Source of the DNA: Putridiphycobacter sp965230485
Lineage (GTDB): Bacteria > Bacteroidota > Bacteroidia > Flavobacteriales_D > Crocinitomicaceae
Direction of reading: 5' to 3'
NCBI GenBank assembly: GCA_965230485.1
Contig: CBDDLA010000001.1
Location: forward strand, 3,782,001 to 3,846,000
DNA: 64,000 nucleotides
Position numbers and translations under genes: made by a program. A model generated the notes under the pieces. It was not told the DNA's origin. It saw only the letters and a list, made by a program, of their open reading frames with translations, and did not search any database. Below, in pieces: positions 1 to 8,125 of this stretch (positions are counted from its first letter, which is position 1; each line of letters opens with the position of its first letter).

Positions 1-384
1 CCTAGAGATTTATCAAATAATGAAGCGGAGATTGCTCGAAGGGATACACAAGAGAAAAGAAGTGTAAGTTTTGATGGAATCGGAGATTATATTAAGCAAT
101 TATTAGATGAGATTCAACAAAACCTTTTGAATAGGGCACTTCAGTTTAGAGACGCCCAATGTCGTGAAATTGATTCTTATGATGAATTTAAGAAAAGAAT
201 TGATACGGAAGGTGGTTTTTTTCTTGCGCATTGGGATGGTACCGTCGAAACAGAAGAAAAAATAAAAAATGAAACTAAAGCCACCATTCGTTGCATTCCA
301 TTTCATTTGGAAGAAGAGCAAGGCAAATGTATGGTCACAGGAAAACCAAGTAAAAAGAGAGTAGTGCTAGCAAAAGCATATTAA
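1..384 (+). CDS. proS: Prolyl-tRNA synthetase, C-terminal part (5' end outside window)
   Basis: This open frame runs without a stop from base 1 and ends at 384, so it is the last 127 residues of a gene starting upstream. The translation contains RDxQ-rich helices and ends in a short C-terminal domain with a Cys (GKCMVTGKP) and a terminal Tyr. This matches the C-terminus of the eukaryote/archaeal-like ProS (type 3), which lacks the bacterial editing insert and ends in Tyr. The enzyme charges tRNA-Pro with proline in the cytosol. A TTG at 127 is in frame but is internal, not a start. Assignment to ProS rests on family recognition of this C-terminal segment; the catalytic core is not visible. 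Confidence 0.85.
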   Translation, partial: PRDLSNNEAEIARRDTQEKRSVSFDGIGDYIKQLLDEIQQNLLNRALQFRDAQCREIDSYDEFKKRIDTEGGFFLAHWDGTVETEEKIKNETKATIRCIPFHLEEEQGKCMVTGKPSKKRVVLAKAY

Positions 385-395
385 TTAGAAAGCTT

Positions 396-1082
396 ATGGA
401 AAAAGAAAAGTCGCACATTGTTAATTTGCTAAAGAGCAAAACAACAATGAAATTAGATGTTTATGCTAATACCAAACATTGGTTTGGTATTCTAAAAGAA
501 GAGCTGTCCGATTGTGTGGACTTAATCAAAGACCAACTTGGAGAAGATAGTCCTAAAATACGGCTTAAATATGTTGATGCTGGTCCTTTTGAAGCGCAAT
601 TGTTTATCGGTTCAGACGTACTAATATTTTATATGCATACAAACGTTTTTCGCTTTTCGAAAACAAACTTCGTTCATCAAAGTTCTTACATTAAGCAAGA
701 TCAAACCAATGCATACTGCGGTATAATTAACATTTATAACTTTTTAGCAGATTCTTATGAAATGAACAGATCAAATGATTCTGGTTATTTGATTTCTAGA
801 ATTTTTATTAATAAAGAGAGTCACTTTATGATTGAAGGTAAAGGTTATCTAGAGTTTGCTTACCGTGATTTCCTCAATCAGGTTATGCATAAAGAGGTAA
901 TGCAAGATGTTATTCTAAAAGTAGCTGCCCATGCTTTGGAATTTGATTTACTAACTCCACCGTATAATTCTGTTAGTATGGTATCGGTTGATCAAATGCA
1001 AACATTAAGCAATAATTCTAAATTGAAGACAGGTAAACGACTTGGTTTTAAATTTAAGAACGACAACAAAATAGTTGGGTAA
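396..1082 (+). CDS. Conserved hypothetical protein downstream of proS
   Basis: A 228-residue soluble protein begins 11 bases after the proS stop, so it is probably co-transcribed with it. It has no signal peptide, no membrane segment and no motif that I recognise. The central part is rich in aromatic residues (FYMHTNVFRFSKTNF, YLEFAYRDF), suggesting a folded alpha/beta domain, and the C-terminus is basic (KTGKRLGFKFKND). I cannot assign a function. A tRNA-Glu promoter lies directly after its stop codon, so the transcription unit probably ends here. Confidence 0.7.
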   Translation: MEKEKSHIVNLLKSKTTMKLDVYANTKHWFGILKEELSDCVDLIKDQLGEDSPKIRLKYVDAGPFEAQLFIGSDVLIFYMHTNVFRFSKTNFVHQSSYIKQDQTNAYCGIINIYNFLADSYEMNRSNDSGYLISRIFINKESHFMIEGKGYLEFAYRDFLNQVMHKEVMQDVILKVAAHALEFDLLTPPYNSVSMVSVDQMQTLSNNSKLKTGKRLGFKFKNDNKIVG

Positions 1083-1097
1083 ATATTTGCTAAAAAT

Positions 1098-1128
1098 TTG
1101 TTAGGAAAAAAAATAGAATTATATTTGC
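1098..1128 (+). promoter_or_regulatory. Bacteroidota-type promoter of the tRNA-Glu pair
   Basis: TTTG at 1098-1101 is followed after exactly 19 bases by TATATTTG at 1121-1128. This matches the known primary sigma factor consensus of the phylum, TTTG-N19-21-TAnnTTTG. It sits 29 bases before the first tRNA-Glu gene. Confidence 0.75.
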
Positions 1129-1157
1129 ACTCCTTTTGCGAAAGGAAATAGTATTTT

Positions 1158-1229
1158 GGCCCATTCGTCTAGTGGTTAGGACGCCAGGTTTTCATCCTGG
1201 AAACAGGAGTTCGATTCTCCTATGGGCTA
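1158..1229 (+). tRNA. tRNA-Glu (anticodon TTC), copy 1
   Basis: A full cloverleaf can be drawn. The 7-bp acceptor stem is GGCCCAT with ATGGGCT (first pair G-U), the anticodon stem is CCAGG/CCTGG around the loop TTTTCAT, giving anticodon TTC for Glu, and the T-arm carries GTTCGATTC. The discriminator base is A1229. The CCA end is not encoded in full, since CA then A follows. Confidence 0.97.
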
Positions 1230-1250
1230 CAAGTTTGAAATGATTATTTT

Positions 1251-1322
1251 GGCCCATTCGTCTAGTGGTTAGGACGCCAGGTTTTCATCCTGGAAACAGG
1301 AGTTCGATTCTCCTATGGGCTA
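1251..1322 (+). tRNA. tRNA-Glu (anticodon TTC), copy 2
   Basis: This copy is identical to the tRNA-Glu at 1158 in every base, with anticodon TTC. The identity extends into the flanks: 1152-1231 equals 1245-1324, an 80-bp unit with a 93-bp period. It is followed 43 bases later by rpsT, so the two tRNAs and rpsT may share one transcript. Confidence 0.97.
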
Positions 1323-1365
1323 CATAAGTATTTCAATTTATTTAAAATGAAAAAGAAAGAGAATT

Positions 1366-1617
1366 ATGGCAAATCATAAGTCGGCAATTAAGAGAATTAG
1401 ATCTAATAATGCTAAACGATTGAGAAATAAGTATGTGCATAAGACTACACGAAATGCAGTACGAGTTTTGAGAGATACTTCTGATAAAAAAGAGGCAACG
1501 GCTATGTTACCAAAGGTAGTGGCTATGCTTGATAAACTAGCAAAGAGAAACATTATTCATAAAAAGAAAGCAAATAATTTAAAGTCTAAATTGACCAAGC
1601 AAGTCAACTCGCTTTAA
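1366..1617 (+). CDS. rpsT: 30S ribosomal protein S20
   Basis: This 83-residue, strongly basic, helical protein starts MANHKSAIKRIRSN, the hallmark N-terminus of bacterial S20, and contains the later conserved stretch IHKKKANNLKSKL. Its length is normal for the family. S20 binds 16S rRNA early in assembly of the 30S subunit. It stands just downstream of two tRNA-Glu genes and is followed by a hairpin terminator. Confidence 0.97.
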   Translation: MANHKSAIKRIRSNNAKRLRNKYVHKTTRNAVRVLRDTSDKKEATAMLPKVVAMLDKLAKRNIIHKKKANNLKSKLTKQVNSL

Positions 1618-1639
1618 TTATTTGAAATGATACTGAAGG

Positions 1640-1666
1640 GCTTTTCCTATTAGGAAAGGCTTTTTT
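1640..1666 (+). terminator. Rho-independent terminator after rpsT
   Basis: GCTTTTCCT and AGGAAAGGC form a 9-bp stem with one G-U pair around a 3-base loop, followed by six T. Confidence 0.8.
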
Positions 1667-1844
1667 GCGTTTATATGTATGCGTCTTTGCATCAACGTTT
1701 TACGATAAGCTCAATGCCAGAGCTAAAATTTTGGAACGATATATGCAAAGGCATAATCATAATAATAATTAATAGTTAATTTTCCGCTAAAAGGAAATAA
1801 GAATTTAACAAAGAAGGGGTATTTGAAAAAAGAAAGAAAATTCT

Positions 1845-1874
1845 TTTGAAAATAGACGACTTATTGTAATTTTG
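1845..1874 (+). promoter_or_regulatory. Promoter of the OmpA-like gene
   Basis: TTTG at 1845-1848 and TAATTTTG at 1867-1874 are separated by 18 bases, close to the consensus TTTG-N19-TAnnTTTG of the phylum. The start codon at 1903 lies 28 bases further on. Confidence 0.55.
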
Positions 1875-1902
1875 GGGAAAATTGGTAAAATCAATTTATA
1901 GT

Positions 1903-3045
1903 ATGAAAATTAATAAAATATTACTCACTACAGGATTAGCTCTTGGATTAGTTTTAAATCTTTCAGCACAACCAGGCTCTGATATTATTGAAAACGGCAG
2001 TTTTGAAGATATCACTGGTAAAATCAAGAAAGCAGGCTCTATTGACTTATCATCTGGTTGGATTTCTCCAACTAGAACCGCAGCTGATTTATTCTCGAGC
2101 ATTATTAGAGATGATTTCGGAAATCCTGATAATTCTTTTGGTAAGGAAGATCCACATGATGGTTCTGCTTACGCTGGCATTACAGCATTTAGTTATGGTA
2201 ATAAAATGCCTAGAACATATGTGTCAAGCAAGTTGAAGACGCCAATGATGAAAGGTCAAAAATTTTGTGTTAAGTTTTACGTATCTCTTTCTGAAAGTTC
2301 TAAATACGGTTGTAATAATATTGCTGCTAATTTTTCTAAGAAACAATATAATATCAATGAGGATAAAAATATAATGGGAGCATCACACATTATGCATGTT
2401 GAAAATCCTGTTTTCAATGAACAATTCGGTTGGGCTGAAGTATGTGGTACCTATATTGCAGAAGGTGGAGAAAAATTCTTAACCATTGGAAACTTTTCTA
2501 GCAATGGTAGTACGGTAAGTGAAAGAATAAAGAAACCAGCAGACTTTAGAGGGCAACAAGCCATTAGAGCATATTATTACCTGGATAATATTTCAGTGAT
2601 TGAAATTGAAGAAGAAGGTGAGTGTAAATGTGCTACTGATGTTAAAAAAGAGGCTTCCTTAGTTTATGCAGTAAGTCCTGTTAATCCTGAAGGTATGAAC
2701 GCAAGCCAAATCGTTAAATATACCTCAGTTTATTTCGGCTATAATAGTGATGAATTGACTTTAAATGCTGAAGAACATTTAAATAATATTTTAGCGGTGT
2801 TAAAAACTGATGCTAATGCTAAGATTAAGGTAATTGTTCATACTGATGAAGATGAGGCTGTGGACAAAAAGGCTGCTTCTATAGAAATGAAAAGAACTGA
2901 GGCAGTAACTAAATATTTGACAGAAAACGGAGTTGATCCTTCAAGAATTGTTTCAGAAAGCGTAGGGGCAACTAATCTTGCTAATCAATCGGGTTCAGAA
3001 ATTGGTAAGGCTAAGAATAGAAGGGTAACCTTTGCCTTAATGTAA
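1903..3045 (+). CDS. Exported OmpA-family protein with N-terminal carbohydrate-binding-like domain
   Basis: I choose ATG 1903 rather than the in-frame TTG at 1882, because a clean signal peptide (MKINKILLTTGLALGLVLNLSA, cut before QPG) starts there. The 380-residue product has a beta-rich N-terminal half of about residues 25-220 (starting IIENGSFED, a pattern seen in CBM-like jellyroll domains). A short Cys pair (ECKC) follows, then a C-terminal OmpA/MotB-type peptidoglycan-binding domain of about residues 275-380. In that domain the usual GHTD loop reads VHTDEDEAVDKK, while the closing NRRV motif is intact. It probably links the outer membrane or a surface structure to peptidoglycan. It is monocistronic, with its own promoter and terminator. 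Confidence 0.8.
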   Translation: MKINKILLTTGLALGLVLNLSAQPGSDIIENGSFEDITGKIKKAGSIDLSSGWISPTRTAADLFSSIIRDDFGNPDNSFGKEDPHDGSAYAGITAFSYGNKMPRTYVSSKLKTPMMKGQKFCVKFYVSLSESSKYGCNNIAANFSKKQYNINEDKNIMGASHIMHVENPVFNEQFGWAEVCGTYIAEGGEKFLTIGNFSSNGSTVSERIKKPADFRGQQAIRAYYYLDNISVIEIEEEGECKCATDVKKEASLVYAVSPVNPEGMNASQIVKYTSVYFGYNSDELTLNAEEHLNNILAVLKTDANAKIKVIVHTDEDEAVDKKAASIEMKRTEAVTKYLTENGVDPSRIVSESVGATNLANQSGSEIGKAKNRRVTFALM

Positions 3046-3089
3046 AAACTACTTTACTCAAGAAATTAAATTACTATTTAAGTATAATT

Positions 3090-3122
3090 AAAAAACACCC
3101 ATATGACTATGGGTGTTTTTTA
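3090..3122 (+). terminator. Terminator after the OmpA-like gene
   Basis: A hairpin of about 12 bp (AAAACACCCATA / TATGGGTGTTTT) with a 4-base loop ends in a T run. Confidence 0.85.
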
Positions 3123-3291
3123 ATGATTCAATTATAATAATGTAATCTAAATATAATTTAGAATTGGGATAGGTATAAATGGCTTTTTAGTTGTCATTAA
3201 TTAAAAACGCTCTTTTATGAAGCCAATTATTCAAAATTTCGTCATCATTTTCGTTAATCTATTATTAATATTTGTTACAACTTATTTAATT

Positions 3292-3603
3292 TTAATTATT
3301 TAAATACTGAACTTGGAGGGGCTTAAAAATTTTACTATCTGCCCAGAAAGTTGCAAATGGAATAAGTGAAGCAAAACCTGATATGAGTATAGTTCTAACA
3401 GATAATTTATATTTGATTCCAACTAATAGAACGAAGAGACAGTAAGCTAAAAAAAGAAAACCATGCGCATAACCCATAATTTTGTTAGGTAATAGAATGT
3501 CTAAATTATATTTTAAAGGCATTGTAATGGCAAAAGCAATATAACTTATCCCTTCTAGAAGAGATAATAGCCTTAAAGTACCAAGTTTTGTGTTTAAATT
3601 CAT
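3292..3603 (-). CDS. DUF3817 family small integral membrane protein
   Basis: A 103-residue protein with three predicted membrane helices. It carries the DUF3817 signature: an N-terminal LRxLSLLEGISYI segment, then MGYAHGFLFLAYxLF in the middle and a C-terminal SLIPFATFWAD. Family members are found widely in bacteria, but their biochemical role is unknown. The gene is isolated: it converges on the terminator of the OmpA-like gene, and no gene is clearly co-transcribed. The ATG at 3603 is the only sensible start. Confidence 0.8.
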   Translation of the reverse strand: MNLNTKLGTLRLLSLLEGISYIAFAITMPLKYNLDILLPNKIMGYAHGFLFLAYCLFVLLVGIKYKLSVRTILISGFASLIPFATFWADSKIFKPLQVQYLNN

Positions 3604-3885
3604 ATTGTTTTGATGTCTTATTTATTATTTAATAAGTCCAAATTTCTGAAGTAAATTAGTCTAAGAATTATATCTTTTTTATTTTTAGGAAAGATATATA
3701 AAACCAAACAATTAAGACGTGCGGTCCACATTTTTTCATTAACAATTGAATAAACGAATAATTCTTTATCAATTAGCAAAGGATTAGATTTTAATTTATT
3801 GTCAAAAGATGAAATGCTACACATTTGTTATAATTCTTTATGATCATTTGTTAAAAAAACACTTACATTCGCACACTAATTGAAT
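3604..3885. other. Intergenic region with no supported gene
   Basis: The region is very AT-rich. A 68-codon minus-strand frame (3618-3824) lies here but has no recognisable family, domain or export signal. The region should contain the divergent promoters of the DUF3817 gene and of the polyphosphate-polymerase-like cluster. A TACATTCG element at 3864-3871 is a near match to the -7 consensus. Confidence 0.4.
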
Positions 3886-4638
3886 ATGAAATTTAAACAC
3901 GAAATCGAGGCATTAAGAAACTTCAAGCCAATTTCATTGTCAGAAATGGATGAAGTAAAACTAATGAATAGAACAGATACTAAATTTGTGTTTAAAAGGT
4001 CAGATTTGTGTAAGTTGTTGTCGGAATTATCTAATGACTACATGGTTTTAGACGTAAATGGTAATTTAATCAGCGGTTACAAGACTTTATATTTTGATAC
4101 TGAAAATTTTAGTTATTATCTTGCACATCATAGTGGCAAGGGAAATAGATATAAGGTTAGAATAAGAAACTATAAGGAATCAGACCTTTTTTTCCTTGAA
4201 ATAAAAAATAAATACAAAGGCAGAACCGATAAAAAGAGAATTAAACTTCCTAATTTTGAAAACGAATTCTCAAAAAGCTCGCGGGTCTTTGTGAATTCGG
4301 TTATTGATGGCAAACCAGAGTTAGAATCTAAATTATGGAATAACTTTTCAAGAATAACACTTGTCAATCCATCTAATAAGGAGAGATTAACCTTGGATTT
4401 GGATTTAAGTTTTGATTGGAATGGAATAGAAGAAAAATTTGAACATATTGTTATTGCAGAATTAAAACAGGAAAATCTTAATCGAAACAGTACTTTTTAT
4501 AAAATGATGAAAAAGTTACTGATTGCACCAAACAGTATTAGTAAATATTGTGTTGGTGCTTTGTGTTTATACCCAGATTTAAAGTACAATAACTTTAAAT
4601 CAAAAATATTATTAATTAATAAATTACTGAAAGTATGA
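3886..4638 (+). CDS. VTC-domain polyphosphate polymerase family protein
   Basis: The 250-residue protein matches the VTC catalytic fold, a triphosphate-tunnel-type domain that makes polyphosphate from ATP in yeast Vtc4. Visible tunnel-type residues are NRTDTKFVF (K33), the basic strand RYKVRIR (R88, K90, R92, R94), LEIK (E105, K107) with KGR after it, RLTLD (R167, D171), AELK (E192, K194) and SKYCVG (K220). I start at ATG 3886, two codons after an in-frame TTG at 3880. The stop overlaps the start of the DUF4956 gene by 4 bases, so the two are translationally coupled. Bacterial VTC genes are often found beside DUF4956 and CotH-kinase genes; here no CotH gene is present. Polyphosphate synthesis is inferred from the family, not shown. 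Confidence 0.85.
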   Translation: MKFKHEIEALRNFKPISLSEMDEVKLMNRTDTKFVFKRSDLCKLLSELSNDYMVLDVNGNLISGYKTLYFDTENFSYYLAHHSGKGNRYKVRIRNYKESDLFFLEIKNKYKGRTDKKRIKLPNFENEFSKSSRVFVNSVIDGKPELESKLWNNFSRITLVNPSNKERLTLDLDLSFDWNGIEEKFEHIVIAELKQENLNRNSTFYKMMKKLLIAPNSISKYCVGALCLYPDLKYNNFKSKILLINKLLKV

Positions 4639-5339
4639 TGTCTGAATTTTTTTTATCCCTGTTTAGCAATTCGCTTTTTTTAGGAACACTTGCAGATGTG
4701 AACAAACCTGATGTATTTCTTGGGATGTCATTAATGAATGATGATTTTTATAAGCTAGTTTTCAGGTTTTTCATGAATCTGGCCTTTATCACCGTAATTA
4801 TCAGATACATCTATTTCGTAAAAACGCCAAGAAAAAATTACCTGTTTACTTTTTTTCTAATTTCTATTATCACTTTTGTGATTTGCTTTGCTTTGAAGAA
4901 ACTTGATATTGATACTGGAATGGGGCTAGGTCTTTTCGCTATTTTTGGCATTATTAGATACAGAACTAATACTATGAAAATTAGAGAAATGACATATCTT
5001 TTCATAGCTATTGGCTTATCTGTTATCAATGCGCTTTCTGGAAAACAAGTGTCATACGCAGAGCTACTATTTATTAATACGATCGTATTAATTATTGTAT
5101 ATTTGATGGAAAACTGGTGGTTAGTCAATACCGAAGTATCAAAAACAATTGTTTACGAGAAAATTGAAAATATTAAGCCAGAAAATGAAACCATTCTAAA
5201 GCAAGATTTAGAGCAAAGAACAGGATTAATAATTAATAGAGTTCAGGTTGGTAAGGTTGACTTTTTAAAGGATGTTGCAGAAGTTAAAATATTTTTTCAT
5301 AACGAAAATCAGGAAGATTTTTCAAGCAATGAAGATTAG
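4635..5339 (+). CDS. DUF4956 family membrane protein
   Basis: A 234-residue protein with about four to five membrane helices in residues 30-160 and a soluble C-terminal domain of about 70 residues. The region between helices contains the DUF4956 hallmark GMGLGLFAIFGIIRYRTNTM. The start ATGATG overlaps the stop of the VTC-domain gene (4-base overlap). Its own last 11 bases overlap the next gene. DUF4956 has no proven function; its steady pairing with VTC-domain proteins suggests that it is the membrane partner, perhaps moving or sensing the polyanion product. That role is inference. Confidence 0.85.
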   Translation: MMSEFFLSLFSNSLFLGTLADVNKPDVFLGMSLMNDDFYKLVFRFFMNLAFITVIIRYIYFVKTPRKNYLFTFFLISIITFVICFALKKLDIDTGMGLGLFAIFGIIRYRTNTMKIREMTYLFIAIGLSVINALSGKQVSYAELLFINTIVLIIVYLMENWWLVNTEVSKTIVYEKIENIKPENETILKQDLEQRTGLIINRVQVGKVDFLKDVAEVKIFFHNENQEDFSSNED

Positions 5340-7518
5340 CTTTAGTGCCTGTTTATTAATTTCTTTCTTTTCAGTTGCTTGGTCTCAAGATTATAATTTT
5401 GAGAATGATTGGCAAAATATCGGTCCTACTACTATGCCAGAAGCTAGAAGCTTATCAGAGGGTGGAATAGGTCCGGTTGAATTTATAAGAATTTCAGATA
5501 AAGACCCTAATCTAATGTTAGCCGGATCGTTGAACGGAGGGCTTTTCTTTTCGCAGAATGGAGGAGATTTATGGGAAACTGCAGGTTCAGACGTTTGGAA
5601 CTATTCCAATTGTGCTTGGGCAGAAATTTATCCTTCTGACAATAACATGTGGTTTGCTGTTTCAATGCGAGATGGGTTTGGTGCAGAGCCAGGAAATATC
5701 GGAAAAAATGGAGGGGTTTTAAGAACCCGAAATAGAGGAGCGACGTGGGAGTCTGTTGCTAATTATAGTGTATTTGAAAACAATCAAGGAATCATCATAT
5801 TTGGTTTAAGATTTAGTTCAAATGATCCAAAAAAGATGTATGTCTTAACAAGTAAAGGGCTTTATTTTACTGAAGACTGCACAGCAGATTTCTTAAAATG
5901 GAACAAAGTAAGCTATGTAAATGGGGTAATTTACGACTTAGAGGTCGAAAGTAATTATTTATGCTTTTCAATTGAAAGTAAAAAAAAGTGGAACATTATG
6001 ATTAGTGATAATCAAAAGCTAGTTCCAATTCCAGAACTTGAAAAAGAATCTCGAGCCATTAATAAAGTGACTATCGAGAGTCAAGGAGGTTTTTTCTATT
6101 TTCTGATTGATTTTAAGAACTCAAAAGATGAAGTGTGGAGATATGATCCTCAATCGAAAAAAATAGAAATGATCTTTAATAAAGGAAGAATTTCTTTCGG
6201 AGGTGGGTATGCTTTTGCTATTAATCCTCATAACAACAATGAATTTATGATTGGTAATGGTGTAAGAGTAGCACAATGGTTAATAAAAGAACAAACTTTT
6301 TCTAAAATTGGTTCTGACTATCATGTTGATATAGAATGCATAGCTTATCATCCAGTTTTTAAAGACATAATGTATATTGGTTCACATGGAGGTGTTTTTA
6401 AGTCAATTGATAATGGTATGACTTGGGAATTTAAATCTAATGGTATTGGAAATGCAGAGGTATTAGGACTTTCTGTATCAACCATAAACCCTAAGGCTGT
6501 AGCTGTAGGGTTGTTTCATAATGGTTCATTGGTTCATGCCGATTGGAATAGTGATGGTCATTATTTTTGGAAACAGGTAAACGGTGGTGATGCGCTTATC
6601 CCAACTATTAACCCTTTTCATGATAGTATAGTTTATACCAGCAATCAATACATTAGTGGTGGTTTATATTTTTCTAGCGATACTGCTAAGCACAATAGAA
6701 GGCTTCATTCACGCAATACCTATGCAACACCAGGGTGGTCAATGGCCGTTCAACTCCATCCTCTGGCAGACAGTGTTCTGTATTTCAACTTTAAAGAACC
6801 AACGTTGAATAATAAAGGAAATATTGATATTGTCAGAAGTTTAAGACCACATGATTCAGAAAAATTTCAACGTATTTCAAATTTTAAAGAATCTCACGGA
6901 CTGCTTAAGTATAAGGTATATAATCTTTACACCTCAAAGTTTCATCCTAACTTATTATTTGCTTATGTTTTATCTACCGAAAAGATAAAAGGGAAAGATA
7001 AAAAAGTTCATAGATTATTTATGTTACGAAATGCTTTAGGTGATTCGGAAGTGATAATAAATCAATGGGAAGAGCTAGAGTTGCCCAGAAATACTTGGGT
7101 TGCAGATGTAGTTGTTCATCCGAAAAAAGCAAATAAAGTATATATTTCTTACGCTAACGGTATGCGTGTTAATCAGGCAAAGCCAGATGATAAAGGAATG
7201 ATATATTATATAAAATATAATAAATCTGATTTATCAATTAAGCGCAATTGGGATATATCGGCGAACATTCCAAGTGCCAAAAGTGGTTCTAGAAATATGG
7301 TTGTAACAAAAAATAAGGATTTGTTTATAGGAACAAGTACTGGGGTTTATTTTGGAAATAAATCGACCCTTAGAGGTGGTAAATCATGGCAATTAATTGG
7401 GCGAGGGGAGTTACCAAATTGTAAAGTTAGTGGTCTTGATTATAATATAAATAACCAAATTCTTACCATTAGTTATGGAGGAAGAGGAGTTTGGCAAATA
7501 GATTTAACTTCGAATTAG
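5329..7518 (+). CDS. Secreted BNR/Asp-box beta-propeller protein
   Basis: I start at ATG 5329, which begins a signal peptide (MKISFSACLLISFFSVAWS, cut before QDYN); the frame stays open upstream to 5272 but lacks export features there. The 729-residue mature region holds repeated Asp-box-like motifs of sialidase/VPS10-type propellers, e.g. SQNGGDLWE, TRNRGATWE and SIDNGMTWEF, each followed by a beta strand. No catalytic sialidase Arg triad or Tyr/Glu pair can be identified, and the C-terminus (GVWQIDLTSN) is not a T9SS signal. The gene overlaps the DUF4956 gene by 11 bases, so it belongs to the same unit as the VTC and DUF4956 genes. It may be a periplasmic or surface binding protein of that system. 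Confidence 0.75.
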   Translation: MKISFSACLLISFFSVAWSQDYNFENDWQNIGPTTMPEARSLSEGGIGPVEFIRISDKDPNLMLAGSLNGGLFFSQNGGDLWETAGSDVWNYSNCAWAEIYPSDNNMWFAVSMRDGFGAEPGNIGKNGGVLRTRNRGATWESVANYSVFENNQGIIIFGLRFSSNDPKKMYVLTSKGLYFTEDCTADFLKWNKVSYVNGVIYDLEVESNYLCFSIESKKKWNIMISDNQKLVPIPELEKESRAINKVTIESQGGFFYFLIDFKNSKDEVWRYDPQSKKIEMIFNKGRISFGGGYAFAINPHNNNEFMIGNGVRVAQWLIKEQTFSKIGSDYHVDIECIAYHPVFKDIMYIGSHGGVFKSIDNGMTWEFKSNGIGNAEVLGLSVSTINPKAVAVGLFHNGSLVHADWNSDGHYFWKQVNGGDALIPTINPFHDSIVYTSNQYISGGLYFSSDTAKHNRRLHSRNTYATPGWSMAVQLHPLADSVLYFNFKEPTLNNKGNIDIVRSLRPHDSEKFQRISNFKESHGLLKYKVYNLYTSKFHPNLLFAYVLSTEKIKGKDKKVHRLFMLRNALGDSEVIINQWEELELPRNTWVADVVVHPKKANKVYISYANGMRVNQAKPDDKGMIYYIKYNKSDLSIKRNWDISANIPSAKSGSRNMVVTKNKDLFIGTSTGVYFGNKSTLRGGKSWQLIGRGELPNCKVSGLDYNINNQILTISYGGRGVWQIDLTSN

Positions 7519-7550
7519 ATAATATTTACTTTTATTAAAAACTGATAAAA

Positions 7551-8111
7551 ATGACAACTTCTGCTTTAATTGCTGAATTATCGAAATACATAATTCCTTC
7601 TATACTGGGTTTTGGGGCTGTATATTATTTCACTAACCGCTGGTATGAAATTCAAAGTCAAAAAATAAAATTAAGGGCTGATTTAGAGTCTAAAAATAAA
7701 ACTGTCAACGAAAATACTAATGGTAAAACTTTTTTTCCTTTGCAAATAGATGCAGTACAAAGATTAGTACTTTTCTTAGAGCGAATTGCGCCAAATAATA
7801 TGGTAATGAGAATGCTTAACCCTGGTCTTCCTGCAAGGGCTTTTCAGGAAAAGCTCTTAGATGCTATTCGGTCTGAGTTTGAGCATAACCTGGCTCAGCA
7901 AGTCTATATTTCCTCTGAAGTATGGGATGTAGTTTTACAAAGCAAAGAAGAAGTGATTAAGATAATTAATATGTCGGCTACTAAGCTAGATGATACATCA
8001 TTGGCAGGTGACCTAGCGCAGAAAATATTTGAGATTACTGCTCAATTAAAAAAACAACCAACAGAGGTAGCTATAGAGATGCTTAAAAACGAACTTCGGA
8101 ACAATTTGTAG
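7551..8111 (+). CDS. Conserved membrane-anchored protein of unknown function
   Basis: A 186-residue protein with one N-terminal membrane segment (about residues 10-28, YIIPSILGFGAVYYFTN) followed by a basic/helical cytosolic part. The segment QIDAVQRLVLFLERI and the later FEHNLAQQVYISSEVW look well conserved in type, but I cannot name a characterised family. It starts 32 bases after the propeller gene and points the same way, so it may be the last gene of the VTC/DUF4956 unit. It ends convergent with the sugar transferase, with a 14-base gap and no clear hairpin. Confidence 0.65.
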   Translation: MTTSALIAELSKYIIPSILGFGAVYYFTNRWYEIQSQKIKLRADLESKNKTVNENTNGKTFFPLQIDAVQRLVLFLERIAPNNMVMRMLNPGLPARAFQEKLLDAIRSEFEHNLAQQVYISSEVWDVVLQSKEEVIKIINMSATKLDDTSLAGDLAQKIFEITAQLKKQPTEVAIEMLKNELRNNL

Positions 8112-8125
8112 TGACTACTTAAATA

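Larger units (their letters stand above)
1152..1324 (+). repeat. Tandem duplication of the tRNA-Glu unit
   Basis: Two 80-bp units (1152-1231 and 1245-1324) are identical, separated by a 13-bp spacer. Each contains one complete tRNA-Glu gene with a few flanking bases on either side, which points to a recent local duplication or ongoing gene conversion. Confidence 0.9.

Noticed and set aside
127..384. Separate 85-residue gene starting TTG at 127
   Set aside because: The frame is open from base 1 and continues as the C-terminus of prolyl-tRNA synthetase.
3618..3824. 68-codon minus-strand frame between the DUF3817 and VTC genes
   Set aside because: No recognisable domain, export signal or conserved motif, and the region is so AT-rich that an open frame of this size is not evidence of a gene.
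7551..8111. Assignment of the 186-residue protein to a named family
   Set aside because: The membrane anchor and helical regions are clear, but no motif ties it to a characterised family, so it is left as unknown.
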